Source: Theobroma cacao (Eukaryota; Streptophyta; Magnoliopsida; Malvales; Malvaceae). From it: a DNA stretch of 64,000 nucleotides. Shown piece by piece: positions 24,590 through 34,799 of the stretch. The stretch is taken from the NCBI RefSeq assembly GCF_000208745.1, contig NC_030858.1, positions 17,467,694 to 17,531,693 on the forward strand, written 5' to 3'. Below the pieces are notes generated by a model. That model made no database searches, was not told the DNA's origin, and saw only the letters and a list, made by a program, of their open reading frames with translations. The translations under genes were made by a program, and so were the position numbers. Within the stretch, counting starts at the first letter, position 1, and every line of letters begins with the position of its first letter.

Positions 24590-25651
24590 TGTTAGTCTTG
24601 ATAATATGTGCTAGAGGGGGGTGAATAGCACAATTTGGCTCTTAACAATATTGGAAACTAATTTTCAGAACTTAAGAAAATGAAAAATAGAGTATAAGAT
24701 GCACAACAACTTAGAGTGGTTCGGTCCAAAACCTACATCCACTACCTTGATTTTTCAACCAAGGATTTTCCCACAAATCCACTAAGAACCCTGTGAAATT
24801 CACAAGCTTTCACCAAGCTTTACAATGGCTTTTACCAAGCTCAGCCAAAACCTTTTGCACTAGTTTTTCATGGGCTCAACTAAAACCCAAAGTGGTTTTT
24901 CAAGGCTTAACCACAACCTACAACAATCAAGCTATCCCAAGCTTGAACAACCCCTTAGAGTGACTTCTTCACTCTAAGAATACAAGAAAAATAAAAAAAG
25001 AATGTACTTATGATCACTGGTTGATCTGAGTGGTACAAGATTGAGTGCTAAATACAGATGCAAAGAGTAGGTGTTCAAGTGTAGACAAGTGCATGAAGCT
25101 TTTCTGGTTTTTCAACTTTCTAAGGCTCAAATCTCTTTCAAGGCTTCTAAAAAATTAGTTTCTAATTGTTGGAAAACCTTTTTATACTTGGAGAAGCAAA
25201 TCTGATGGCAGTTTGGTAGTTTTATGTCTGTTGGAAACAGTTGAGGATGAGTTCTAGCTGTTAATCTGTCTTGTAGTACTCTAGTTCAAATTGCAGACAG
25301 AGAGCTCTTAGTTGACTAAGTTGATTCTGTTTCAGGTTGCAGATTCTGGCAAAGAGCAGTTAGTCGACTAACTTGGTCGACTAAGTTGATTCTGTTTCTC
25401 AAACTCTTTAGCCCGCCATTCGTCCAATTTGAAACTTGGTCAACCAATATTCTTCCTTGTATCACCAATAGGCTTCCTCCTTGTTAGATAGTTACATCTT
25501 GTTATTTTTATTTCTCTTTTTCTTTTGATACACTCTTTGAGGAGTTAAATGATTAATTTCATATATTAATTTTCCTGCACACTCAAGTAAAGATATTAGA
25601 CACAAATGAATGAGAATGTTTTATTATCATTAAAAACTAATGGAGCCAACA
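24590..25651 (-). repeat. 5' LTR of Sirevirus-1
   Basis: A 1.06 kb LTR, TG..CA, followed by duplication ATAAG. Minus-strand TATA box TATAAAAA at 25179..25186. It contains a perfect TTAGTCGACTAA palindrome at 25360..25371 and a related GGTCGACTAAG just after it. Confidence 0.9.
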
Positions 25652-25656
25652 ATAAG

Positions 25657-25676
25657 GGTGAGCTAAGCGCATATCA
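25657..25676 (+). pseudogene. 20-bp piece of the Sirevirus-2 env-like ORF
   Basis: This short segment between two insertions keeps the reading frame of the env-like ORF: it links the 15811 side to the 29522 side in phase. It is bounded by ATAAG on the left and TATCA on the right. Confidence 0.6.
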
Positions 25677-27623
25677 TGTTGGTCCTAAGTAAATGTGCTA
25701 AAGGGGGTGAATAGCACTTTTTGGCTCTTACTAAATTGACTTCTAATTTCAAGCAAGTTGAGAATTAATAATGAGTAGTCTGAAGCAAGATGAGGGAATA
25801 ATTTAAGAGAGAATGAAAGTATAAACAAAAATAGAGCAGACAATGCACCAGAATTTTGAGTGGTTCAGTCAAAGACCTACATCCATTACCTTGATTGTTC
25901 AACCAAGGATTTTCGAATCAAATCACTAAAAACAGTGGAATTCCCAAGCTCCCACCAAGCTTTACAATGGCTTTTAGCAAGCTCAGCCACAACCTTTTAC
26001 AATGGTTTTTCCTGAGATCAACCAAAATCCAAAATAACTTTTCTAGGCTAAGTTAGAACCTATACACCCAATGAAGCAATCCAAGCTTGAATAAATTCCC
26101 TTAGAGTATCTCGCACATTCTAAGTATACAAGAAGAAGAGAAATAAAGGTGTACCTATGATCACTAACTTGATCTAAGTGGTACAAAGCAAAGTGCTTAA
26201 ATCTTTTACAAGAATTGGAGTGAAATGCAGAAAGTATGCTAAAGGTTTTTACAATTTTTGAGCTCTATTTGGACTTGGAAGCCTCGGATCAATTTTCTAG
26301 CCGTTGAGAGCCTCTTAAATACTTGAAAAATCAGCTTTGATAGGTGTTAGATAGTTTTGGACCATTGAAAACAATTTGGTGGCAGTTTTGGTCTTTAATC
26401 TGTCTTCTAGTGCTCAATTCAAATGTTTTGACAAAATGATTGTGAGACCTCAACCTTTATAGGCTTGTAACTAGGCATAGACACAATAACACAAGCTAGG
26501 GGTAGTTTTGTCATTTTCTCTAATAAGCTCCCAGAAGAAAGTTTTATGATATTTTAAGATCTAAATAGGCATAAGACCACATAAATGATGTGTAATGATG
26601 AAAACACGAAGCAAACTAGAAATGACAATAATTTTCATAATAGGGGCAAAATGGTCATTTTGCACATCGAGTCAAACTTTTAAAAGTTTTGCTAACTTGA
26701 GCATGTCTAGACCATTATGGACTTAGTCTCAGTGTTAAAACAGTAAAAAAGATTGCACAAAGGGTTGCATGAGAACAAGCTAACTAGTCAAGGGCATTTT
26801 CGTAATTTCAAGGGAATGAATAAATTTGAGCTATAAATATCTTCTCCTTTTAGCAGCTTCTTGAAATTCTACCAGCTTCTTCTTCTTCTTCTTCTCCTCT
26901 TAATTCACGTTATTTCCAACCTCCATGGAAGCTTGATATGGAGCTTGCATAATTTTCTCTCTCTAGCTTTAATTTTCATACCTTTATGCCCTTTTGACTA
27001 AATCCGTTGTATTTTTTCACTCTCTCACTTCAAAACCCTTGATAAATCTTATTTTCATACTTTCTCTCACTAGTTGGGCATTCAAAAGAGAGAAAGAGAG
27101 AATTACCCCATTTGTTTGGAAGCTATTGGAAGAGAATTCAACTAGAAAGAAACCCTAGGGTGAGTGATGAACTAAGCTTTGTTTTTAGCTGTGGATAATG
27201 GCTAGTAATTAGGATTATGAGTTGTTTTATTTTTGAGGATGTTCATTCATTTTATAGTGATTAAGATAGTGAACATAGATAGCCATTTAAAGTGGCAATT
27301 GAAAGCTTGCTAAAGGATAACTTTTAGGGTTTATAAGTATGAATTGACATTATGGTAATGTTAATTTGATGGTAGATTCTAACGAAGCCCCATCACCCTA
27401 ATTGGATCACTAGGGGAATTAGAGTCAGCTAAAGGCTCAGCAATATGCCGGTGAGTGAACTGCCTTCAAAATTTATTTTGGGGAATATAATGTATTTGCC
27501 ACACATTTGAATGAATTATCAAGTTTTTTTCATAAAAACAAGTGCCTTGGGAACAAGCTTTTGCTAAATGGTTTTATGTTGTGATATGTGATTGCTATGT
27601 ATTCATGCACTATTGCATTATGA

Positions 27624-27625
<2 letters not shown>

Positions 27626-27703
<78 letters not shown>
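27626..27703. repeat. (TA)n(TG)n microsatellite
   Basis: About thirty TA units followed by nine TG units inside the M-family solo LTR. Long frames over it on both strands (IYIYIY..., HTHTHT...) are translation artefacts. Confidence 0.95.
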
Positions 27704-27744
27704 TGTGCATGATGATTGATATTGTGTATGATGACTGTAACCGT

Positions 27745-27925
27745 GTGTGTGCACGATTGGGGGATGCACATGCCGGTGATGATGGTGGCATGAGAGATAG
27801 ATGATGATAGTGCCCGTGTGCACGATGTGGGGGGATGTACACAATGGCACTGATTGTGCACGATGTGGGGGGATGCACATGATGGCACCGGCTATGTGCA
27901 CGATGTGGGGGGATGTACATGAGTA
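27745..27925 (+). repeat. GTGCACGATGTGGGGGGATG minisatellite
   Basis: Four copies (27748, 27817, 27856, 27895) with about 40-bp spacing in the regular part. Each copy can pair ATGTGCA with TGCACAT around a loop holding six G residues. Confidence 0.9.
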
Positions 27926-28130
27926 GGGTGTGATTATGATGATATTGATGTTTATCTATGTAATAATGCATATCTATACTTATGAAATGAAAGCTCATGA
28001 ATATGATATATGATTGACATATATGTGAAATTTGATACATTGCACTTTGGGAATTTTCATGTGTTTTATGTTGATTTTGTTGGTTTAGCAAGATGGCCTT
28101 TTTGTTGAGTGAAGGGAAACTTTTCTCTTG

Positions 28131-28515
28131 TTGCTCTGTTCTTGCTACAGCGAAATTCATTCTCGCTGCAGTGTGAAACTCTCGAGTTTTTGGAGGGTGG
28201 CTTGGCAGAAACTTGCTGTAGCGAGAAAGTTTCTGTCTTGGGGTAGGAATTTCGCTGCAGCAAAAAACTTTCTGTTTTGTCTCACATCTTGATCAATCGT
28301 TGCCCTATTTTCCACTTCTTTGCTACCATATTTGAGCATGGATTTCCAACATTATGGAATAAATGATTTAAGTTTAAAATGAGGAGGTTTGGTGAGAAAC
28401 CCTCAACCAGTTGAAAAACCCTCGTTCGGCTAATAACTTAAATCCCAAAGTCGCTGTAGCGATAATTCATTCTACGCTGCAGTGAGAATGCCTTTCTGCT
28501 GCAACGAAGATTCGT
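28131..28515. repeat. Degenerate CTCGCTGCAGCGAG palindromes
   Basis: At least five partial copies (for example TTGCTACAGCGA, TCTCGCTGCAGTG, TTGCTGTAGCGAGAAA, TTCGCTGCAGC) scattered between the minisatellite and the acceptor-like TTTTCAG. Intact copies are found in the related LTRs at 44636..50163. Confidence 0.75.
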
Positions 28516-29521
28516 TGTCGCATTTGACTTGTTTGCATATCACTGAAGCCTTCATTTTTCAAATTATTTGTTATGTATGGGTTCATCATTACCAAGTGAT
28601 TAATCATTTAAGGGTTTGATGAGGGGTTGTTAATATGAATGAAATTAAATTGCATTGTTTTAAAACAAGTGCATCATGATTTTAAATTCTTCCCTATTGT
28701 TGCTTGTTCCCTTCCTTGTTCACTCATTGGGTTTATACTCACCGTTTTCAACTTCATGTTTTCAGGTCACGAGGTAGCCGGTAACTAGGACGAGGTGTCC
28801 TTGTAGACTCGACTATTGGTAGGTGTCTCGGCATTCAGTAGCTGTACATTCGTCGAGTTTCTCCGCTGGACATCGACTCTCCTTTGATATGTATAGAAAA
28901 ACTTAATGTAAATTATTAGAATACATGTCGTAGACAATGTATGTATATTTTAAATGAGTAATGTCAGTACGAGTCGGCAATGTTTATCACTATTTTGATC
29001 CTAAGTTATGAAATGTGACTTAACAGTTTATGATGGAATGATGACCATATCAGATTAATAGGGTTGCTTGGTCTTAGTGGACTACGTCCATTGGGCCCAT
29101 GCGTCGGTCATGGTCCGAAATTTGGGTCGTGACAATGATCTTAGTCGACTAAGTCATCTCTGTTTTCTGATCCCAGTTTCTGGCAATAAGTTATTTTTGT
29201 CTTGAAGTCCAAATTTTTTACAGTAAGCTCTTAATTGACTAACTTATTTCTTGGTCGACTAAGTCTTCTCTTTCTCTCAATCCTCTTGAGCCCGCCAACT
29301 TCTAATTTGAATTTTAGCTAACTAACACCCTTCATTATCTATTTAAGAGGCTTTTGTTTTGTTGATCAATTGTAGCTCCTTAATCATATGATTTTTGATA
29401 TGTGCCTTCGAATTATTGATTTATTCTTGGCATACAATTTTTGTCCTACACACTCAAGTAAAGATATTAGACACAAATGAGTGGGAATGTTTTATTATCA
29501 TCAAAAACTAATGAAGCAACA

Positions 29522-29722
29522 TATCCTAGTGGCCCAACTAGTGACTAACCTAATGCACCTCTGTCCACCATCTTCAATGCTGAGCATGCCTTCATTAGAA
29601 TTCTTTCTTATATGGAAACAATGGACTCTAGGTTGACCACATGTATAGATGTCTTGGAGATGTAAAATAGTGAGGTATTATAGCACCAACAAGACTTGGA
29701 AGCTAAGTTCTATTCTTGATTT
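29522..29722 (+). pseudogene. Sirevirus-2 env-like ORF, last part
   Basis: In phase with 15811 and 25657..25676 the sequence reads PSGPTSD, a stop, then IFNAEHAFIRILSYMETMDS and LTTCIDVLEM, a short helical tail like those at the C-terminus of this ORF type. Several in-frame stops are present. The 3' LTR should follow. Confidence 0.6.
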
Positions 29723-29879
29723 CTAACACCAAGATGTGTTCTCACAAGAGACATCTCTTCGTTTCAATTTTGGACTACTACGTTGGATGGCTACTTGTGC
29801 ATCTCATTTTTATGTGTCATGTAATATTGGATATATTACGTTTGCTTTTCAAGTGTATATTCACCGTATTTATCAATAG

Positions 29880-30936
29880 GTAGTCAACCATGAATAATAT
29901 AAAAGGACTCTGACTTGAATATAACACAATATCTATCAATATACAGCTACCTAAGGATAGTTCAAAAGGTCCCTGACATGCATCTATCATCTATCGATAA
30001 ATGCACAACATCTATCAATAGATAGCCGCTCAAGGATACTTCAAAATAATCTTGAGTTGAATCTATCGATAGATACTTACATTTATCGATAGATCGGTGC
30101 AAATTTGAAAATTATGCAAGGCAATATATTGATAGATCGAGAAATCTATTGATAGATGATAACCGTTGGAGCTTGGAAGAATATGTTGAACGACTATTTT
30201 CACATTTAATGCACTCTCAACCACCTCTAAAGCTTTAGCAACTATAAATTCAAGGTCCTACCACATTTAAGAAGGTTGGAAGACTTTAAAACACAACTCC
30301 TAGAAAAAATTTCAGCTTAAATCATTTATTACTCTATGTACATCTCTTTTGGCATTTAAGTCTTCTATTGTATCATTTATTGAGCCTTCATTGCTTATTC
30401 TTTCCCTCACCAAATATTGTACTTAACTTGTTATTCGGCCTTCAAGAGGCACTCTAGCTACATTAAAATTTCTTTCATTGTATTCATTTAAGTAGTTATA
30501 CCTGAACCAATTGAAAAGATAGTATTTAAGTGGTTATATCTAACCCAAGATAAAAAGTAGAGTGGTTGTCCTTTAACCATAAAAGGCATTGTATGGAAAG
30601 GTTGTGCTTGATCCATAAAAGGAATTGTATCAAGTCTTTTTCTAATAATGGGTTTTAAACTCCTTAGTGAATCTAAAAAAAAGGACATAGGCAAGGAGGC
30701 CGAACCTTTATAAAATTATTGTGCTGATTTTTCTTTTTCACTTCTTCAATGTCATTTGTGTTTCTAACTTCTCTTATTTGATAGGAAATCAATGATCTTT
30801 ATTATTCATAAAAAGGCGAATTTTACTTCAAGGAATTTTATTTTCTTGAAATTGGAAGGAAATTCTTCAAAATATTTACAATAGTCTAATTCACCTCCCT
30901 CTTAGAACTATACTTATTGAGCTTATGGCACTAACA
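29880..30936 (+). repeat. Probable 3' LTR of Sirevirus-2
   Basis: Non-coding, about 1 kb. It holds TATAAATTC near 30245, AGGAGGCCGAACC near 30696, and near the end TCTAATTCACCTCCCTCTTAG then GGCACTAACA, which corresponds to the TATTCACCC..CTCTAGC..ACCAACA end of the Sirevirus-1 LTR. The right end near 30936 is fairly clear. The left end is a guess: no TG start or AGGGGGAG tracts could be fixed. Confidence 0.55.
29990..30160. repeat. ATCTATCGATAGAT palindromes in the Sirevirus-2 LTR
   Basis: One perfect copy at 30061..30074 and about five near-copies (for example ATCTATCAATAGATAG at 30010, TTTATCGATAGATC at 30082, TCTATTGATAGAT at 30147). Same motif as 12714 and 14226..14480. Confidence 0.85.
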
Positions 30937-31329
30937 CACACTTTGTCCACTCAAGGTTCAAGTTGAAAGCATTCTTGAAGAATAAGTGATAAGTCAATTT
31001 GGTTGAGAAATCAATCTTTGATGTGGTGGTGAATTTACTACAATTCACTAGGAGTTAATAATCAAGAATCTTGAAAAGAAAAGTTATGATTTCTAATCTA
31101 TTATGATTCTTGAACTTTAGTTGTGATTAAATCGATTTGCTTGATGCATGATGTGTTGTTCTACTTGTGTATTTGGATTGCTTACTTCTATAATTAGAAA
31201 AATTTTAGAAAATCTATAGTTTACGCAAATACATGCATGCACAAAGATCTACTCCCAACACAATCAAGATTATATCAAACCTTCAAAAAGTTGTCACTTC
31301 TTTATTATTGCTCCAAGTGAATTTACTAC
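30937..31329. other. Unassigned intergenic sequence
   Basis: No coding region, LTR end or repeat that I can recognise. Confidence 0.4.
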
Positions 31330-31625
31330 TGTCACATACCATTTTTGGGACATAACTAGTGCATTGGTCTACGTGGGTATGGCCCACTAGGCCTAAATAA
31401 GCCTTTCAATCAACATATGTTGGCTTGTCATCGACCACATTTATACAATATACATATAGTATAATATATTCACAAACAACTAGCACCATCACTCAATTAT
31501 GAAACTTCTCAACATAAAGTGTGGAATTGTTTTCATTGAATATTAATATTCGTATAACACATTAATTCTGTGGTCCGACACAAATCTTGTGCCATTATCA
31601 TTTATGGTCTTTTCACCACAAGTAC
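31330..31625 (-). mobile_element. Fragment of a gypsy-type LTR (M-like 3' end)
   Basis: Starts TGTCACATACC and continues with GGCCCACTAGGCCTAAATAAGCC. This matches the pattern of the minus-strand M-family LTR start at 46871 (TGTCACGACCC...GCCCACTAAGCCCAAGCAAGCC). It breaks off at the next fragment. Confidence 0.55.
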
Positions 31626-32000
31626 TAATAACTCTATTTTATAGAGTTATCTTGCACTTTGTTGAGCTAAAAAAGAAAGAAATCCTCTTGCTTGTTAGTC
31701 ATTTGTATGTAGTTTTTACATCTTTTTATTAATTAGCTTAATGCATGTGTGAGTATTTTTAATTTAGCTCTTTTAGCTTATTTTCAATATAAAAATCTTA
31801 CTTTTATCCTCTATTGATTTAGTCAATTGTTATTGAAAGTGTGCAAGCATGTGGGGTTCAAATGGCAAAGAATATTGCAAAGATGCTTCAAGAGATTTCT
31901 GACCATGCTGTAGTAATTTGAGCATAACTCGAGCTATAGAAGTTCGATTGATGAGATTCTTCAACCATTGATAAATAAGCCATTCTTTGGTAGCAATTAG
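31626..32000 (+). mobile_element. 5' fragment of an Athila-like LTR
   Basis: Begins with TAATAACTC and the inverted repeat ATAACTCTA/TAGAGTTAT, then shares scattered blocks with 10743..11110, such as ATAACTCGAGCTATAGAAGT against ATAACTTGAGTTG. Truncated; no partner LTR. Confidence 0.6.
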
Positions 32001-33838
32001 CAGTGAGGTTGATATTCATAATATTTACTTTTCTTTTACTTGTAAGTGATTTGTACATGTTGTACTCTCATCAAAGAAATAATCATAACAACATTAACAA
32101 GGATGGAGATATCCAACTTTTGTTGGGGGCAAAGACGAAGAAGAATGAAAGCTAAAAATTTTTAAAATTAATATGCCAAACTTAATCAACAATTTCTTTA
32201 GGATTGAGTTTGGATGTTTTGATTCATATTGTTCTTATTCATGAGTTGAAGCATTAAGGCTTAGTGGTTCAAGTGTAGAAAAATCATTTGGACAATTTAT
32301 ATTTTTTCTTTTAAAGAATTTGTCAATTGTTTTCAACTTACTTATACTTTAATTAAATCTAAAAAATTTTAATGCAGTCAATATCTAATATTTTTATTTT
32401 ATTTCTATTTAAACTTAAATACTAAATATAAAATTATAATGCATAAAGAATAAGAAGTTAAATATGATATACAGGATTTCACAGAATGGTTAAATGTATA
32501 AATAGTTAAATAATATAAATACAAAGAAAAAGATAAAAAAAACTTTACCACTTCTTAATTTCGTACAGTGGTAGTGAGTGGTCCCATCCTTTCTTATCTA
32601 AGCTCACAAGCTCATCAATCTTTTTTGAAGAATAAAGTGTGTTTCTATGTTAAGTTACAGAGAAAAGAATAAAGTTAAAATAAAAAAAAAGAATAAAAAA
32701 GGAAAAAGAAAGAAAGAGAAAAAGGTCAAAAACTTAAAAATTAGCATAAAATTAAGTACCGACTTGTGGGGTCAATTTTTTTTTATTTATATTAATTATT
32801 AAATAAAAAAATATTTTGAAGGGATTATTTAAAAAATATATATAATAAATAAAAAGTTTTTAAAATTATAAATAAAAAATCAAAATTTTTAAAAATATAT
32901 ATAATAAATAAAATATTTAAACAATTTTGTAAAAACATTACCTTTCACCTTTGAACATTAATTTTGTCAAAATAAAAAATTAAAAAGAGACATGCACGTT
33001 TGGACTAACCCAATTATTAATTTTGGGAATCATTATGATAAACCTAATATTAGATTTTAGATTTTTCCGGATCTGAAAAGTTATGGGTCCAATATCCAGC
33101 CCAATAAAAGCCCAAGCAAAGATTAAAAACAAGAGGCCTAGACAACTAAAAGAAGACACGTGTCAAATTAGCAAAGATAGATCATAATTTAATTTTAGTG
33201 TTATTTATCATAGTAATTTTTTTATATAAAACCATTCAGCTATGTTCTATTTGGAAGGATTTTGAGTTCGAATTATTATACCTTATCATTAATATTAACC
33301 TAGTACAAAAGCAATTATGGACTTGATTTTTATTTTTTTGTAAAAAAGATGTCAAATAATATGAAAGAATTACTGAATTTCTTTTAATCCCCATGCAAAA
33401 TCATAACAATTATATGAGAAAGATAAACCAAACAAACAAATAAAATATAAAATTGAGTTGAACTTAACTTAAATGAGATTTGGACCTAAATTGTAATGTT
33501 CCAGGATCTGGTCGTTGGTAGAAAACAAAAGGTATTATTGGCACTCGGTATGCCTTGACTTTTATGACTTAATTTGTCTTCTTGGAAACGATTTCCTTCC
33601 GATTAAATCAAGAGAGGATACATAGACATGCCCAAGCTAAATCATCTTTGGATCGGTTAAAAGAACATTCGAAATTCCGAGTAAAGAAACCTTGGAGCAT
33701 AGACAAGAAAACGCCGAGCCTATAATTTTGATGTTGAGAACTGTTGTCTTGGTCATGAACTTTAAGGATTAGCTGTCAAAAAGAAAATTTATTTGACAAT
33801 ACCAAAGGAATTGTTTAGTGTAACGTTTGCAAATTAAG
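32001..33838. other. AT-rich intergenic region upstream of the first germin-like gene
   Basis: No coding frame I can support. It contains an A/G run near 32670..32730 and very AT-rich stretches near 32760..32960. The last few hundred bases probably contain the gene's promoter. Confidence 0.5.
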
Positions 33839-33847
33839 TATATATAC
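33839..33847 (+). promoter_or_regulatory. Candidate TATA box of the first germin-like gene
   Basis: TATATATAC, 191 bases before the chosen ATG. If used, transcription would begin near 33870 with a leader of about 160 bases. It is the best TATA-like match close upstream; no experimental support. Confidence 0.4.
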
Positions 33848-34029
33848 AACCTAGGTGTGAGGATATTTATCCACCATTTCTGTATATGAATGATGAATAT
33901 TTACATGCACTACCATCTGATCTCTGTTGTATATTTTGTTGAAAAAAAAAAGGTATATGTACAACCTTGCTGAAAGCCATAGCAGCACTGTTTAAGCATT
34001 TCGTTCGTTACTACCCTGGTTTTTCCGTC

Positions 34030-34662
34030 ATGGCCTTGACCTTCAAGCAACAGTTTTTCCTAGCTCTGGCACTTGCTTTCCCTTTTTTCCAAGTAGCAAT
34101 ATGTGGAGATCCAGATATCACCTCTGATTTTTTGGTTCCAGATGGAACTAATGCTACTCAGTTGGATGGAAAGTTTTTCACCTATACCGGCATGAGGTCA
34201 CTCGTTACCTCTGACCCACCAACAACTTTCACAGTAACAAAAGCAACCATGGCTGAATTCCCTACTCTTAATGGACAAAGTGTTTCTTATGCTGTGTTGC
34301 AGTACCCTGCGGGTTCAGTCAACCCTCCGCACACCCATCCCCGAGCCGCGGAGCTTTTGTTTCTCACGTACGGGACCCTTGAAGTCGGGTTCGTTGACAC
34401 TACTAACAAGCTCTTTACACAAAGACTTCAAGCTGGAGACATGTTTGTGTTTCCCAAGGGATTAGTCCACTATCAGTTCAACTGTGATGAGAAAGACTTG
34501 GCGATTGCGATTTCCGCCTTTGGTAGTGCAGCTGCTGGCACTGTCTCGGTCCCTTCTACCGTGTTCACAACAGGCATTGACGATGAGATCTTGGCAAAGT
34601 CTTTCAAAACTGATGATGCCACGATTCAAAAGCTCAAGGCAGGGCTTGCACCTAAGGCCTGA
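34030..34662 (+). CDS. Germin-like protein (cupin), GLP9-type
   Basis: Single-exon ORF of 210 codons, the usual size of germin-like proteins, which are secreted cupins of the plant cell wall that bind manganese as oligomers. The start at 34030 (GTCATGGCC) directly precedes a signal peptide (residues about 1-25, FLALALAFPFF core). An upstream in-frame ATG at 33967 would add 21 residues ahead of the signal peptide and is less likely. Metal ligands are His101 and His103 in NPPHTHPRAAELL, Glu108, and His147 in GDMFVFPKGLVHYQF. Asn41 is in an N-glycosylation sequon. The N-terminal cysteine pair of classic germins is absent, as in the GLP9/subfamily-T group, to which I assign it from memory of the family wording. 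Enzyme activity cannot be read from sequence. An AATAAA lies at 34783. It faces a second germin-like gene tail to tail. Confidence 0.93.
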   Translation: MALTFKQQFFLALALAFPFFQVAICGDPDITSDFLVPDGTNATQLDGKFFTYTGMRSLVTSDPPTTFTVTKATMAEFPTLNGQSVSYAVLQYPAGSVNPPHTHPRAAELLFLTYGTLEVGFVDTTNKLFTQRLQAGDMFVFPKGLVHYQFNCDEKDLAIAISAFGSAAAGTVSVPSTVFTTGIDDEILAKSFKTDDATIQKLKAGLAPKA

Positions 34663-34782
34663 GTTGGAGATCCTGAACTATTAACGTTCCAAAATTTCTG
34701 ATTTTTAATTTGTTGGTCTTATTCCGTGGCAAAAGGGGAATTTATCAGTTTCTTTGTACTGTTAAAGTGACTTAGTTATCTT

Positions 34783-34788
34783 AATAAA
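34783..34788 (+). terminator. Candidate polyadenylation signal
   Basis: AATAAA 120 bases after the stop codon of the germin-like gene. Confidence 0.5.
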
Positions 34789-34799
34789 TTGAACCATCA

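Larger units (their letters stand above)
15812..25651 (-). mobile_element. Sirevirus-1, nearly complete copia element
   Basis: A 9.84 kb minus-strand Ty1/copia element. Its 5' LTR is 24590..25651, primer site 24575..24587, gag 22899..24531, protease-integrase, RT-RNase H, an env-like ORF, multiple polypurine tracts and a 3' LTR 15812..16887. ATAAG at 15807..15811 is repeated at 25652..25656. The long gag with two zinc knuckles, the extra ORF after RNase H and repeated AGGGGGAG-type tracts before the 3' LTR are known traits of the Sirevirus (SIRE/Maximus) lineage. Stops and frameshifts in most ORFs indicate it no longer encodes a full polyprotein. It interrupts the env-like ORF of Sirevirus-2. 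Confidence 0.92.
26441..29134 (+). mobile_element. Solo LTR, gypsy-type 'M' family
   Basis: A 2.69 kb block starting TGTGAGACCTC and ending GGGTCGTGACA, flanked by perfect ATGAT duplications (26436..26440, 29135..29139). It carries TATAAATA at 26832..26839, a splice-donor-like AGGGTGAGTG at 27158, a TA/TG microsatellite, a GTGCACGATG minisatellite, CTGCAG-centred palindromes and TTTTCAG near 28765. No coding region, primer site or second LTR is present. Related LTRs are at 36871, 42891, 44636 and 46871. I use 'M' only as a local label. Confidence 0.88.
25677..29521 (-). mobile_element. Solo LTR of the Sirevirus-1 family, split by a nested LTR
   Basis: 25677..26435 and 29140..29521 together match the Sirevirus-1 LTR in the same orientation (start TGTTGGTCC, end GAAGCAACA). 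Flanking bases are TATCA at 25672..25676 and TATCC at 29522..29526, a duplication with one mismatch. Without the nested insertion the length is about 1.15 kb, one LTR. It has diverged more from Sirevirus-1 than the two Sirevirus-1 LTRs have from each other. Confidence 0.85.

Noticed and set aside
27530..28160. Long minus-strand ORFs of up to 180 codons
   Set aside because: They translate the TA/TG microsatellite and minisatellite (IYIYIY, HTHTHT, PPHRAH runs); the same type of frame appears over every minisatellite copy.
33967..34029. 21-codon N-terminal extension of the first germin-like protein
   Set aside because: It would put a charged stretch before a normal signal peptide; the ATG at 34030 gives the usual family length.
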